Source: an uncultured Allomuricauda sp. (GTDB taxonomy: Bacteria; Bacteroidota; Bacteroidia; Flavobacteriales; Flavobacteriaceae). From it: DNA of 64,000 nt. The stretch is taken from the NCBI RefSeq assembly GCF_947495325.1, contig NZ_CANLYK010000001.1, positions 1,302,001 through 1,366,000 of the forward strand, read 5' to 3'. Positions 52,361 through 61,291 of the stretch are shown here, piece after piece. Position numbers and translations under genes: made by a program. The first letter of the stretch is position 1. Each line of letters starts with the position of its first letter. Below the pieces are notes generated by a model. That model had not been told where the DNA came from, searched no databases, and was given only the letters and a program-made list of their open reading frames with translations.

Positions 52361-52926
52361 GTCCCAATTTTTTGGAATGCAAATATAGATAACTTGGCAA
52401 ATAGCCATCCAAAAATTGTGCCTATTACAATTCCAGTTAAAACATCCAGAGGGAAATGAACTCCAATATAAATTCTACTGTAGGCCACAAGTACTGCCCA
52501 AATCAATAAAAATGAAGTGATATATTTTATTTTTGAACCTAACAAAACGGAAAAAAACAAAGCCAATGCCATTGCATTTGACGCATGTGCAGAAAAATAA
52601 CCAAATTTTCCACCGCAGGATTTTTTGACCAATCTAGCTACCATATTTATATCTGTATCATGGCATGGTCTTAGCCGTTGAACCCCATATTTGAAAAAAT
52701 TGGCCAACTGATCCGTGGCAGTAATTAAAAGTGCCACAAAAATGAGTACAATAACTGTTTTTTTGACCCCATACTGTTTGAATGTGAAAAAGAGCAGGAG
52801 TGCATACAAAGGAATTGAGCTGAACTTATTGGTAATAAATAGCCAAAAACCATCCCAGGTTGTTGTCCCCAAGCTATTAAGGAACAAAAAAATCTCTTTA
52901 TCCTGTTGTATAAGCTCTTCAAGCAT
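52357..52926 (-). CDS. PAP2-family phosphatase
   Basis: 189 residues, five or six membrane helices. All three phosphatase motifs are present: KYGVQRLRP (KxxxxxxRP), SAHAS (PSGH variant with Ser instead of Pro first) and SRIYIGVHFPLD (SRxxxxxHxxxD). It probably dephosphorylates undecaprenyl pyrophosphate or lipid A. Both gene borders overlap (ATGA with the GT39 start, TAATG with the previous gene), so the three genes form one transcript. The first half of the PSGH motif is the only departure. Confidence 0.9.
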   Translation of the reverse strand: MLEELIQQDKEIFLFLNSLGTTTWDGFWLFITNKFSSIPLYALLLFFTFKQYGVKKTVIVLIFVALLITATDQLANFFKYGVQRLRPCHDTDINMVARLVKKSCGGKFGYFSAHASNAMALALFFSVLLGSKIKYITSFLLIWAVLVAYSRIYIGVHFPLDVLTGIVIGTIFGWLFAKLSIFAFQKIGT

Positions 52927-53156
52927 TAGTCTGCATCGTATCTAGATACTTCTCTATCGTAAAAAGCAGTGGCTGCTTCTATTAAACTTTCGGCCTCATC
53001 GGTAAGATCCGCTTCGTCCTCCTTGGAAAATTCTTCAAGCCATTCCACCTCATCATTTTCAAGATTGATGATAAAACGAGGGTATTCTGTATGAACAATA
53101 AAAATTGAGCTTGGAAAATCAGTATTATCGCCTAAAATAAATTTTGGTAATTCCAT
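52926..53156 (-). CDS. Small acidic protein, conserved hypothetical
   Basis: 76 residues from the ATG at 53156; another ATG five codons upstream is possible. The sequence MELPKFILGDNTDFPSSIFI followed by VHTEYPRFIINLENDEVEWLEE is beta-like, then a helical acidic tail (DEADLTDEAESLIEAATAFYD). No signal or membrane segment. Similar short proteins accompany PAP2 genes in flavobacteria as I recall, with no known role. Its stop overlaps the PAP2 start (TAATG). Confidence 0.75.
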   Translation of the reverse strand: MELPKFILGDNTDFPSSIFIVHTEYPRFIINLENDEVEWLEEFSKEDEADLTDEAESLIEAATAFYDREVSRYDAD

Positions 53157-53191
53157 GGTATTTAATTGCATTCCAAAGGTTGGAATTTAGT

Positions 53192-54559
53192 TTAACGTTT
53201 AATCAATTTTTTTGTCAGATAGTTGAATCGAATATACAACATTACCGCTGATGCCGTAAGCCCTAGCAATAGCCCCATCCAAATACCTGAACTTTTAAAT
53301 TCTGTATAGAGTCCAAAATAATAGCTAATTGGAAAGCCAATCAACCAATATGCAATAAACGTAATCAATGTTGGTATCTTAACATCTTGAAGTCCGCGTA
53401 AAGCACCTAATACCACCACCTGTATTCCATCAGAAATTTGAAAAAATGCAGCGATTAAAAGTAGTTTAGCGGCAATAAAAATCACCTCCGTATTGTCCAT
53501 TTGATTTATTACATCATCCACATCCAAATAAATAGTGGGCAACCAATGTCTTCCAAAAAGAAAAATCGCGGCAAAAACGATTTCCAACAACAGGGTGAGA
53601 AAAAAGATGGATTTTGCAATTCTTCTTAATTCGCTAAAGTTTTGCAAACCTTTCTGATTACCAACTCTTACCATGGCAGCTACGCTCAGTCCCATTCCTA
53701 CCATAAAGGTCATACTGCTTAAATTCAACGCAATCTGATTAGCAGCTTGTGCATTCTTGCCTAATACCCCACTCAACCAAATCGCTGCAGTAAATATGGC
53801 TACCTCAAAAAACATTTGCAAAGCGGATGGAAAACCCAAACTGATAATTTTCCTTATTACCTTTTTCTCAATTAGCCTAAAATTAAAGCCGGTAATATAT
53901 ACCTTAAACTTTTCCTTTTGCTTTAACAGGAACCAAATGTATCCCACCATTATGAATCTGGAAACCAATGTTCCAATAGCGGCACCCACAATTCCAAGTT
54001 TTGGAAATCCAAACGAACCAAAAATCAATAAATAATTAAGCGTAATATTCACCACGTTTGCCAAAATGGTGGCGTACATAGGGTATTTGGTTTGGGAAAG
54101 TCCTTCAGAAAACTGTTTAAATGCCTGAAAAATAATAAGGGGGACCAAGGAGAAAGCCACAAGCTCCAAATACGGAATGGCCAATTCCACCACCTCGGGA
54201 GGTTGTTTCATTAAATACATAATGGGCTTACAGAGCAGTATTATCCCAAAAAGTGAAAGCCCCAATAGGGTACATAATACCAATCCATGTTTTAAAGCGC
54301 TTTTACCATTTGCAGTATTTCCCGCGCCATCGGCCTCAGCTACCAATGGGGTTATTGCCGTTGAAAAACCAATCCCCAAGGACATAGCGATAAAAACAAA
54401 ACTGTTGCCCAAAGAAACCGCAGCCAACTCAGCAGTTCCCAACTGTCCAACCATAATATTATCTGCAAAGGCCACAAAAGTATGCCCTAACATCCCCAAA
54501 ATCACGGGATAGGAAAGCCTTAAATTATATTTGAATTCTTTGGTGTACCTGCTGAACAA
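53192..54559 (-). CDS. MATE family multidrug/metabolite exporter
   Basis: 455 residues, twelve membrane helices, the standard MATE length. N-terminal 'YPVILGMLGHTFVAFADNIMVGQLGTAELAAVSLG' and the half-symmetric 'ALQMFFEVAIFTAAIWLSGVLGKNAQAANQIALN' mark the two bundles. It exports organic cations or drugs with a Na+ or H+ gradient. The gene is separate from the PAP2 unit by about 35 bases on the same strand and could be read with it. Confidence 0.93.
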   Translation of the reverse strand: MFSRYTKEFKYNLRLSYPVILGMLGHTFVAFADNIMVGQLGTAELAAVSLGNSFVFIAMSLGIGFSTAITPLVAEADGAGNTANGKSALKHGLVLCTLLGLSLFGIILLCKPIMYLMKQPPEVVELAIPYLELVAFSLVPLIIFQAFKQFSEGLSQTKYPMYATILANVVNITLNYLLIFGSFGFPKLGIVGAAIGTLVSRFIMVGYIWFLLKQKEKFKVYITGFNFRLIEKKVIRKIISLGFPSALQMFFEVAIFTAAIWLSGVLGKNAQAANQIALNLSSMTFMVGMGLSVAAMVRVGNQKGLQNFSELRRIAKSIFFLTLLLEIVFAAIFLFGRHWLPTIYLDVDDVINQMDNTEVIFIAAKLLLIAAFFQISDGIQVVVLGALRGLQDVKIPTLITFIAYWLIGFPISYYFGLYTEFKSSGIWMGLLLGLTASAVMLYIRFNYLTKKLIKR

Positions 54560-54754
54560 AGCTGAAAATTTAAGAAGCGTAAAGATAGCTGGAATGGATA
54601 GATTTAGGGGTTGTTTTTTGGCTTCTTTTTAAAAAGACAATGAATACTTGTAAACCTGAATCCGTAACCTATATACATCCATTTACCTTTGAATCTTAAC
54701 TTAAATTTCCCGAACTTCACTTATCAGTTGCTGAAGACAATTAAAACAGTCCTT

Positions 54755-54777
54755 AGGTTAACGTTGTAAGCCATTTT
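54755..54777 (+). repeat. Left inverted repeat of the orphan-gene cassette
   Basis: AGGTT, then GTTGTAAGCC and TTTT, at 54755-54777. The reverse complement at 55673-55694 repeats the same pattern with one base deleted and three changes. Together they bracket the gene at 54815-55672. Confidence 0.55.
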
Positions 54778-54814
54778 GCCACCTAATTAGAATACTAATC
54801 CAATTGAAAAATAA

Positions 54815-55672
54815 ATGGGGTATGAATTAAATATCCAGAGAGAAGAAAATCAAACCAAACTAACAAAAGAAGAATGGGCAGATTACATTAAATCTGATTC
54901 TGAATTTGAACAGATTGAAAAATTCTCCGCGAAAATTGAGGAAGAAAAGTACTTAACCGTACTTACTCCAAATGCCGGACTGTGGAAAACGGACAAAGGC
55001 GAGGTTCCATTTACATTTGACGAAAAGTACGGTTGGATTAGTGTAAAAAACCCTGACAAAAGGATTATCCAAAAGATGATTGCAATTGCCAATGACCTTG
55101 AAGCCATTGTACTTGGAGAAGAAGGAGAGAAATACGATGAAGAGAATTTAGATGGCAAACAACCAAAAGAATCAAATAACAGAAAATGGTGGAGATTCTG
55201 GAAAAAAGAATCACGCCCAGAAAAGCTGAAATCTGATTTAGAGAATGATTTATTCTTAGGAGATTGCTTTTCTTCTCAAAATATAGAGTTTGATATCGGA
55301 CTAGTCTTATTCGAAATACATCAAGCAAATGATAGTAAGTATTATTCTTTTGCACCTATATTACTTGATAACTCAAAGAGTTCAATAGATAGATTTAAGT
55401 ATGGTCATATCAAACTTCAACCAAATCTAGGTTCGGGAAAATATGGAATACCAGGAATAGGCATAATTAGTCAAGAAAAATTAAAAGAGCTAATGGATTA
55501 TTATCACAAGGTTGGTAAAGTTAATTTTAAAAGACAAATACCAAAATCCACTAGCACATCATATTTATTAGATTTCAAAGAAAAATCATTGACTAAATTC
55601 GTCGAAGAACTTGAATGGTATTTTACCAAAGAAAAGCGAAAAAAGGCGATTTTTCAAAAGCTATTGAAATAA
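54815..55672 (+). CDS. Orphan protein of unknown function in an inverted-repeat cassette
   Basis: 285 residues, no signal peptide, no membrane segment. The N-terminal half has an alpha/beta pattern (MGYELNIQREENQTKLTKEEWADYIKSDSEF, then LTVLTPNAGLWKTDKGEVPF); a basic and aromatic linker follows (RKWWRFWKKESRPEK). The C-terminal half is another alpha/beta unit. I cannot assign it. Composition looks more A-rich than neighbouring genes. It is solitary, transcribed opposite to its neighbours, and flanked by inverted repeats, which suggests horizontal acquisition. A role such as an immunity protein is possible but unsupported. Confidence 0.6.
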   Translation: MGYELNIQREENQTKLTKEEWADYIKSDSEFEQIEKFSAKIEEEKYLTVLTPNAGLWKTDKGEVPFTFDEKYGWISVKNPDKRIIQKMIAIANDLEAIVLGEEGEKYDEENLDGKQPKESNNRKWWRFWKKESRPEKLKSDLENDLFLGDCFSSQNIEFDIGLVLFEIHQANDSKYYSFAPILLDNSKSSIDRFKYGHIKLQPNLGSGKYGIPGIGIISQEKLKELMDYYHKVGKVNFKRQIPKSTSTSYLLDFKEKSLTKFVEELEWYFTKEKRKKAIFQKLLK

Positions 55673-55694
55673 AAAACGGCTTACAACACAACCT
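55673..55694 (+). repeat. Right inverted repeat of the orphan-gene cassette
   Basis: AAAACGGCTTACAACACAAC followed by CT at 55673-55694, starting with the last base of the preceding stop region. It is the inverted counterpart of the repeat at 54755-54777, sharing GGCTTACAAC exactly. Confidence 0.55.
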
Positions 55695-55910
55695 ATAAAC
55701 AATACGGGCCTCGGGCTTTACTAAAGGTTTGTGTATTTTTATGAAGTCCGCAAAATCTTTTGGATTTTGCTTTTAGCGGGACAAAGAAAAATCAAAACAA
55801 AAAGATTTTGCTATGTGTGTGGCGGAAAGCAAACGCTAGTTTGCTCCCGTACTGTTCATAGCTCAACCGATAAGTGCAATCTCAAAAATTTAGATTTTTA
55901 TTGCTATAAG
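55695..55910. other. Structured non-coding segment with two perfect hairpins
   Basis: No credible frame occupies this stretch. It holds GCAAAATC-ttttg-GATTTTGC (55750-55770, 8-bp stem) flanked by CCG and CGG, a partial third copy of GATTTTGC near 55804, and AGCAAAC-gcta-GTTTGCT (55828-55845, 7-bp stem). The density of exact hairpins in 220 bases suggests a repeat element or a structured RNA tail belonging to the preceding cassette. Confidence 0.5.
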
Positions 55911-56684
55911 TCATTGCATTTTTGCCTCTTCCCAAAAAACATCCATTTCTGATAAGGTCATGTCTTTCAAGGGTTTTCCCACTTCCTTCGACTTCTTCTC
56001 TAAATACTGAAACCGTTTTATAAATTTCTTGTTGGTTCTTTCTAGAGCATTCTCAGGGTTGATATCCAAAAAACGGGCATAGTTGATCATGGAAAAAAGC
56101 ACATCGCCAAATTCAGATTCCAACCGATCTGGATCTCCTTGTTCCAATTCTTCCTGAAGCTCGGATAATTCCTCTTTTACCTTTTCAAAAACTTGTTCGG
56201 GTTGTTCCCAATCAAATCCCACTCCTGCCACTTTTTCCTGAATTCTATTGGCCTTTACAAGCGCTGGCAAACTATTGGGAACGCCTTCCAAAACACTCTT
56301 CTTTCCTTCCTTGAGCTTAATATTTTCCCAGTTTTGTTTCACCTGTTCTTCATTGTCAACCTTTACATCACCATAAATATGGGGGTGTCTATTGATTAAT
56401 TTTTCGCAAATTTCGTTGGCGACATCGGCAATATCAAAATCCTTGGTTTCCGAGCCTATTTTGGCATAGAAAACAATATGCAACAGCAAATCCCCCAGCT
56501 CCTTTTTAACTTCCACCAAATCATTCACCAAAATGGCATCGCCCAACTCGTACGTTTCTTCAATGGTTAAATGGCGAAGTGATTGCATGGTCTGTTTTTT
56601 GTCCCAAGGACACCCGCTTCGCAACTCATTCATAATGGTCAAAAGTCGGTCAAAAGCCTTAAGCTGTTCCGGTCTTGAATTCAT
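55911..56684 (-). CDS. mazG: Nucleoside triphosphate pyrophosphohydrolase MazG
   Basis: 257 residues with two MazG domains. The N-terminal one has CPWDKKQTMQSLRHLTIEETYEL with the metal-binding ExxE; the second has EVKKELGDLLLHIVFYAKI in the first copy and EFGDVLFSMINYARFL in the second, each with the conserved E..D pair. It hydrolyses non-canonical or alarmone-related NTPs to monophosphates. In other flavobacteria it commonly sits next to DUF5606, def and ruvX (from memory); here a three-gene glycosidase operon lies between. Confidence 0.93.
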   Translation of the reverse strand: MNSRPEQLKAFDRLLTIMNELRSGCPWDKKQTMQSLRHLTIEETYELGDAILVNDLVEVKKELGDLLLHIVFYAKIGSETKDFDIADVANEICEKLINRHPHIYGDVKVDNEEQVKQNWENIKLKEGKKSVLEGVPNSLPALVKANRIQEKVAGVGFDWEQPEQVFEKVKEELSELQEELEQGDPDRLESEFGDVLFSMINYARFLDINPENALERTNKKFIKRFQYLEKKSKEVGKPLKDMTLSEMDVFWEEAKMQ

Positions 56685-56801
56685 GCATCAAATTTTATCT
56701 AAAAGTACAAAGACCCACTAGTAAGGCATTACAGAATTTTAGGTAATTTTAGAAGACTATTAACTATTTTTCAACAGCATTCAAAAGCAATAAACCACTT
56801 T

Positions 56802-59045
56802 ATGAAATATCTTTTGATAATTTCACTTTACTTTGCACCCATTAATAAAAATATTATGGCCCAGGATAAACCCCTTGAGCAGAAAGTAGATGCATTGTTA
56901 GAGTCAATGACCCTAGAAGAAAAAGTAGGGCAAATGAACCAATACAACGGTTTTTGGGATGTAACCGGTCCTGCACCCGAGGGTGGAAATGCTGAAATTA
57001 AATACGAGCATCTTAAAAAAGGGCTTGTTGGCTCCATGTTAAACGTTGTTGGTGCCGAAGAGGTAAGAAAACTTCAAAAATTGGTTGTTGAAGAAACTCG
57101 ATTAGGCATACCCTTATTATTTGGTTACGATGTTATCCACGGATATAAGACTTTAAGCCCCATTCCTTTGGCAGAAGCTGCCAGTTGGGATATGGAAGCC
57201 ATTAAAAATTCAGCTCGTATTGCCGCTACTGAAGCCTCTGCCGTTGGGCTCAATTGGACTTTTGCCCCCATGGTCGACATCTCAAGGGATGCACGTTGGG
57301 GAAGGGTTATGGAAGGTGGTGGCGAGGATACATTTCTTGGTTCTCAAATTGCAAAAGCACGCGTAAAAGGCTTTCAAGACAATGATCTGTCCAAACCAAA
57401 TACCATTGCCGCATGCTCCAAACATTTTGCAGCTTACGGATTCGCAGAAGCTGGTCGCGACTACAACACAGCGGATATAGGAACCTCAATGTTGTACAAT
57501 GTGGTGTTACCCCCTTTTAAAGCTACGGTCGATGCTGGTGTAAAAACCTTTATGAACGGGTTCAATATCCTGAATGGAGTTCCTGTAACTGGGGATAGAA
57601 TACTGCAACGTGACATTTTGAAGGAAAAATGGGGATTTGACGGTTTTGTACTGTCTGATTGGTCTTCCATTGGAGAAATGGTCCCTCATGGATTTGCCAA
57701 AGACCTAAAGCACGCTGCTGAATTAGGCGTCAAAGCCGGCTCTGATGTTGATATGGAATCCAGTGCATACGTGATGCATTTGGCTGAAAATGTAAGGGAA
57801 GGAAAAGTGGACGAAAGCTTATTGGATGATGCTGTCCGTCGCATTTTAAAAGTAAAATTTGAATTGGGACTGTTTGATGACCCCTACCGATATTGTAATG
57901 AAAAAAGAGAGGAAGAGCAATTGTACCATGAAGACCATAAAGCCGGTGTATTGAATATGGCAGTGAAGTCAATTGTACTCCTAAAAAACACAAATGGCAT
58001 ACTCCCACTAAAAAAAGACCAACAAAAAATAGCGGTAATTGGTGAACTCGCCAATGATAACAACAGTCCTCTTGGAAGTTGGAGATTAGGTTCGGATGAT
58101 CATACAGCGGTTTCCTTTTTGGAAGGTTTAAAAGGTTACTCAGAAAATTTCTCATACGCCCCAGGACCAAAGGTATTTAATGGAAATCCTAATTTCCTGA
58201 ATGAAGTAGAAGTCAATACAACTGATACTTCAGGAATTGATGAAGCCGTAGCCCTAGCCAAAAACTCAGATGTAGTTCTAATGGTTTTGGGTGAACATGG
58301 TTTCCAGAGTGGTGAAGGACGCAGCAGAACGCAATTAGATTTACCTGGATTACAACTTGATTTGCTAAAAGCAGTCTATGAAGTCAATAAAAATATTGTA
58401 TTGATTCTCATGAATGGCCGTCCACTTACCATTAATTGGGAGGCTGAACATATTCCTGCAATTTTGGAAACATGGCAATTGGGGTCCCAAACGGGAAATG
58501 CAATTGCAAAAGTGTTGTTCGGGGATTATAATCCAAGTGGAAAACTTCCCATGACTTTTCCCAGAAGTGTGGGTCAAGTCCCAATTTATTACAATCATTT
58601 TAGCACGGGGAGGCCCAATCCAGAATCAACCGTATTTTGGTCGCATTACAGCGATGAAAAAAATGAACCTCTTTTCCCATTTGGTTATGGATTGAGCTAT
58701 ACTTCTTTCAATTATTCCGATCTACAAATTGATTCCTCCGATCAAGATAGTATTAAAGTTTCCGCAACCATTACAAATACTGGGGAAGTCGCTGGTGAAG
58801 AAGTGGTTCAACTTTATGTTCAGGACAAAGTTGCTAGTGTTGCAAGACCTGTGAAGGAATTAAAAGGATTTAAGAAAATATATCTGGAACAAGGTGCTTC
58901 CCAAAAAGTAGAATTCAATTTAACCGAAACGGAACTAGGTTTTTACAATCACAATTACGAGTTTATATGTGAGCCTGGGGAATTTGCAGTTATGATTGGC
59001 ACCGATTCCCAAAGTGGCCTTTCCGGAAGTTTTGTGAAAAATTAA
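56802..59045 (+). CDS. bglX: Family 3 glycoside hydrolase, beta-glucosidase BglX-type
   Basis: 747 residues. A signal sequence ends near NKNIMAQD. The GH3 N-domain carries DVIHGYKTLSPIPLAEAASWD, SKHFAAYG (Lys208-His209) and the nucleophile Asp286 in GFVLSDWSSIGEM. The C-domain has the acid/base region around VLGEHGFQSGEGRSRTQLDLPG. A fibronectin-III-like domain closes it (about 650-747). It hydrolyses terminal beta-glucosides outside the cytoplasm. It is first in an operon with an SGNH esterase (11-base gap) and a GH20 enzyme (3-base gap). Confidence 0.92.
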   Translation: MKYLLIISLYFAPINKNIMAQDKPLEQKVDALLESMTLEEKVGQMNQYNGFWDVTGPAPEGGNAEIKYEHLKKGLVGSMLNVVGAEEVRKLQKLVVEETRLGIPLLFGYDVIHGYKTLSPIPLAEAASWDMEAIKNSARIAATEASAVGLNWTFAPMVDISRDARWGRVMEGGGEDTFLGSQIAKARVKGFQDNDLSKPNTIAACSKHFAAYGFAEAGRDYNTADIGTSMLYNVVLPPFKATVDAGVKTFMNGFNILNGVPVTGDRILQRDILKEKWGFDGFVLSDWSSIGEMVPHGFAKDLKHAAELGVKAGSDVDMESSAYVMHLAENVREGKVDESLLDDAVRRILKVKFELGLFDDPYRYCNEKREEEQLYHEDHKAGVLNMAVKSIVLLKNTNGILPLKKDQQKIAVIGELANDNNSPLGSWRLGSDDHTAVSFLEGLKGYSENFSYAPGPKVFNGNPNFLNEVEVNTTDTSGIDEAVALAKNSDVVLMVLGEHGFQSGEGRSRTQLDLPGLQLDLLKAVYEVNKNIVLILMNGRPLTINWEAEHIPAILETWQLGSQTGNAIAKVLFGDYNPSGKLPMTFPRSVGQVPIYYNHFSTGRPNPESTVFWSHYSDEKNEPLFPFGYGLSYTSFNYSDLQIDSSDQDSIKVSATITNTGEVAGEEVVQLYVQDKVASVARPVKELKGFKKIYLEQGASQKVEFNLTETELGFYNHNYEFICEPGEFAVMIGTDSQSGLSGSFVKN

Positions 59046-59056
59046 AATTACTGCTT

Positions 59057-59707
59057 ATGAGATATCTATTGTTTCTTTTTTTTCTAACCGGCTTAGCATT
59101 GAATGCTCAAAATGGACACCCTTTTGCCAGTGAGGTTGAAGAAATACAAAAAAAGATGGATTCTATATGGATTCCTTCAGAAGAAACTATAGTTTTTACA
59201 GGAAGTTCCAGCATTCGAATGTGGGATGACCTTCAAGAGCGGTTTCCAGATATTCAAATTGCCAATACCGGTTTTGGTGGTTCACAAGCAAAAGATCTGG
59301 AACGCTACCAAGATGAATTGATTCTCAACTACAAACCCAAAAAAGTCTTTATCTACGAAGGTGATAATGATATCAATGCCAAACAAAAACCTAAAGCAAT
59401 TCTGGGGACATTTGAAAGGATTTTGGATAATCTGCATCAGAAAAACCCAGACTTGGAAATTGTGCTGATTTCGGCAAAACCCAGTATTTCAAGATGGCAT
59501 TTAAGAGGTAAATACAAGCGTTTTAATAAAAAATTGAACAAACTCGCCACGGAAAGAACAAAGGTATCTTATACCGATGTTTGGAATATAATGCTCAATA
59601 AAAGGAAGTTAAAAAAAGAATTGTTTATTGAAGATGGCCTTCATATGAACAAGAAAGGTTACGATCTTTGGTATAGTGTGTTGAAGGGTAATGTAATCAC
59701 AAAATAA
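59057..59707 (+). CDS. SGNH/GDSL-family hydrolase, secreted
   Basis: 216 residues with a signal peptide (MRYLLFLFFLTGLALNAQ). SGNH blocks: FTGSSSIRMW (Ser in 50-52), NTGFGGSQ (Gly), EGDNDIN (Asn104), and DGLHMNKKGY with Asp193 and His196. Probably an esterase or deacetylase that removes acyl groups from carbohydrate or peptidoglycan. Placement between GH3 and GH20 enzymes suggests removal of O-acetyl groups that block the glycosidases. Confidence 0.88.
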   Translation: MRYLLFLFFLTGLALNAQNGHPFASEVEEIQKKMDSIWIPSEETIVFTGSSSIRMWDDLQERFPDIQIANTGFGGSQAKDLERYQDELILNYKPKKVFIYEGDNDINAKQKPKAILGTFERILDNLHQKNPDLEIVLISAKPSISRWHLRGKYKRFNKKLNKLATERTKVSYTDVWNIMLNKRKLKKELFIEDGLHMNKKGYDLWYSVLKGNVITK

Positions 59708-59710
59708 ATT

Positions 59711-61288
59711 ATGAGGCAGTCCGTAAAAGTGCTCACTCTTTTTTTTGCTATTATCTCCATGGCTTCTTGCCAATGGACAAAAAAAGAACTTGTTTTTCCA
59801 AAAACCAACCTTTCGGAGGCTCCATTGATTCCTAAGCCCTTAAAAACCGTTTCCACGCATAGTGCTTTTGGATTAGCCGAAAACACGGTTATTTATACCT
59901 CACAGGTTGACCCGAAATTTGAAAAAGTAGGTCATTTTTTAGCCGAAAAGATAAAATCAAAAACCGGATTGGGGATTTCCGTCAATTCATCCAATAATGA
60001 AAATTCTGTGGAACGATTTATTTACATCAATAAATCTGACAGTGTTGAGTTAAAAACTCCGGAATCTTATCAACTTTATATAAAAAAGGATTCCATTTTT
60101 TTAAACGCAAAAACCGCAGCCGGTGCATTCAGGGGAATACAGACCTTGCGTCAGCTTATTCCTGAAAAAAGCAATGATACCATTACTGATTATCCTTTAT
60201 GGCTCATTCCGACAGGGAAAATATTCGACGAGCCCAAATTTGAGTATCGTGGTACAATGCTAGACGTATCCCGACATTTTTTTAGTGTTGACGAGGTCAA
60301 AAAATACTTGGACATTATTGCTTATTATAAATTCAATGTACTTCACTTGCATCTCTCAGATGATCAAGGATGGCGTATTGAGATAAAATCATGGCCTAAA
60401 CTAACTGAAGTTGGTGGCAAAACCGAAGTAGGTGGTGAAGTTGGAGGTTATTACACTCAAGAAGATTTTAAGGAATTGGTAGCATACGCTGAAGAAAGAC
60501 ATATCACCATTGTTCCAGAAATAGACATGCCCGGTCATACAAACGCAGCATCGGTAAGTTATCCTTTTCTAAATGGCAACGGTAAAGTTGTAAAACCATA
60601 CACGGGTACCAGAGTTGGTTTCAGCACTTTTGATGCTCAAAAGGATACTGTATATGCTTTTTTGGATGATGTCATTAGGGAAATTGCTTCAATATCTCCA
60701 GGCCCCTATTTTCATATTGGTGGCGATGAAAGCCATGTGACCAAAAAGAAGGATTATGTTCATTTTGTTGAAAAAGTTGAAAAAATCGTTCAAAAACATG
60801 GTAAAACAATGGTTGGTTGGGATGAAATTGTGGCTGCAAAAATTAGCCCTACAAGTATTGCACAGCATTGGCAAACTACAGGCAATGCATTAAAGGCATC
60901 AGCCAACGACAACAAAATAATCCTCTCTCCAGCGAAAAAGGCGTATTTGGATATGAAATACGATTCACTATCCAAACATGGGCTAAACTGGTCGGGGTAT
61001 ATTCCTGTTGATGTTGCTTATAATTGGAATCCTGAAACTTATGTTGAAGGTTTGCCAAAGGAGACTATTTTAGGGATTGAAGCTCCCCTTTGGTCTGAAA
61101 CCATTTCCAATAGTGCGGAACTGGAATATTTGGCATTTCCTCGCGCCATAGGATATGCTGAATTAGGTTGGTCAACATCAGAAAACCGTGATTGGGAAGA
61201 TTATAGGAATCGTTTGGCCAAACAAGTGCCATTCCTAAATCGAATGAACATCAATTATTATCCTTCTAAATTAATTGATTGGGAATAA
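59711..61288 (+). CDS. Family 20 beta-N-acetylhexosaminidase, lipoprotein
   Basis: 525 residues. Lipobox SMASC puts the lipid on Cys20. A GH20b N-terminal domain (about 40-170) is followed by the catalytic barrel: YRGTMLDVSRHFF, HLHLSDDQGWRIEI, PEIDMPGHTNAA and the catalytic pair Asp339-Glu340 in FHIGGDESH. It releases GlcNAc or GalNAc from chitin-like, glycoprotein or peptidoglycan glycans by substrate-assisted catalysis. It ends 3 bases before the convergent DUF5606 gene. Third member of the GH3/SGNH operon. Confidence 0.94.
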   Translation: MRQSVKVLTLFFAIISMASCQWTKKELVFPKTNLSEAPLIPKPLKTVSTHSAFGLAENTVIYTSQVDPKFEKVGHFLAEKIKSKTGLGISVNSSNNENSVERFIYINKSDSVELKTPESYQLYIKKDSIFLNAKTAAGAFRGIQTLRQLIPEKSNDTITDYPLWLIPTGKIFDEPKFEYRGTMLDVSRHFFSVDEVKKYLDIIAYYKFNVLHLHLSDDQGWRIEIKSWPKLTEVGGKTEVGGEVGGYYTQEDFKELVAYAEERHITIVPEIDMPGHTNAASVSYPFLNGNGKVVKPYTGTRVGFSTFDAQKDTVYAFLDDVIREIASISPGPYFHIGGDESHVTKKKDYVHFVEKVEKIVQKHGKTMVGWDEIVAAKISPTSIAQHWQTTGNALKASANDNKIILSPAKKAYLDMKYDSLSKHGLNWSGYIPVDVAYNWNPETYVEGLPKETILGIEAPLWSETISNSAELEYLAFPRAIGYAELGWSTSENRDWEDYRNRLAKQVPFLNRMNINYYPSKLIDWE

Positions 61289-61291
61289 GGT

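Noticed and set aside
54755..55694. Integron attC sites flanking the orphan gene
   Set aside because: The repeats do not contain the paired RYYYAAC/GTTRRRY core sites and no integrase gene is near.
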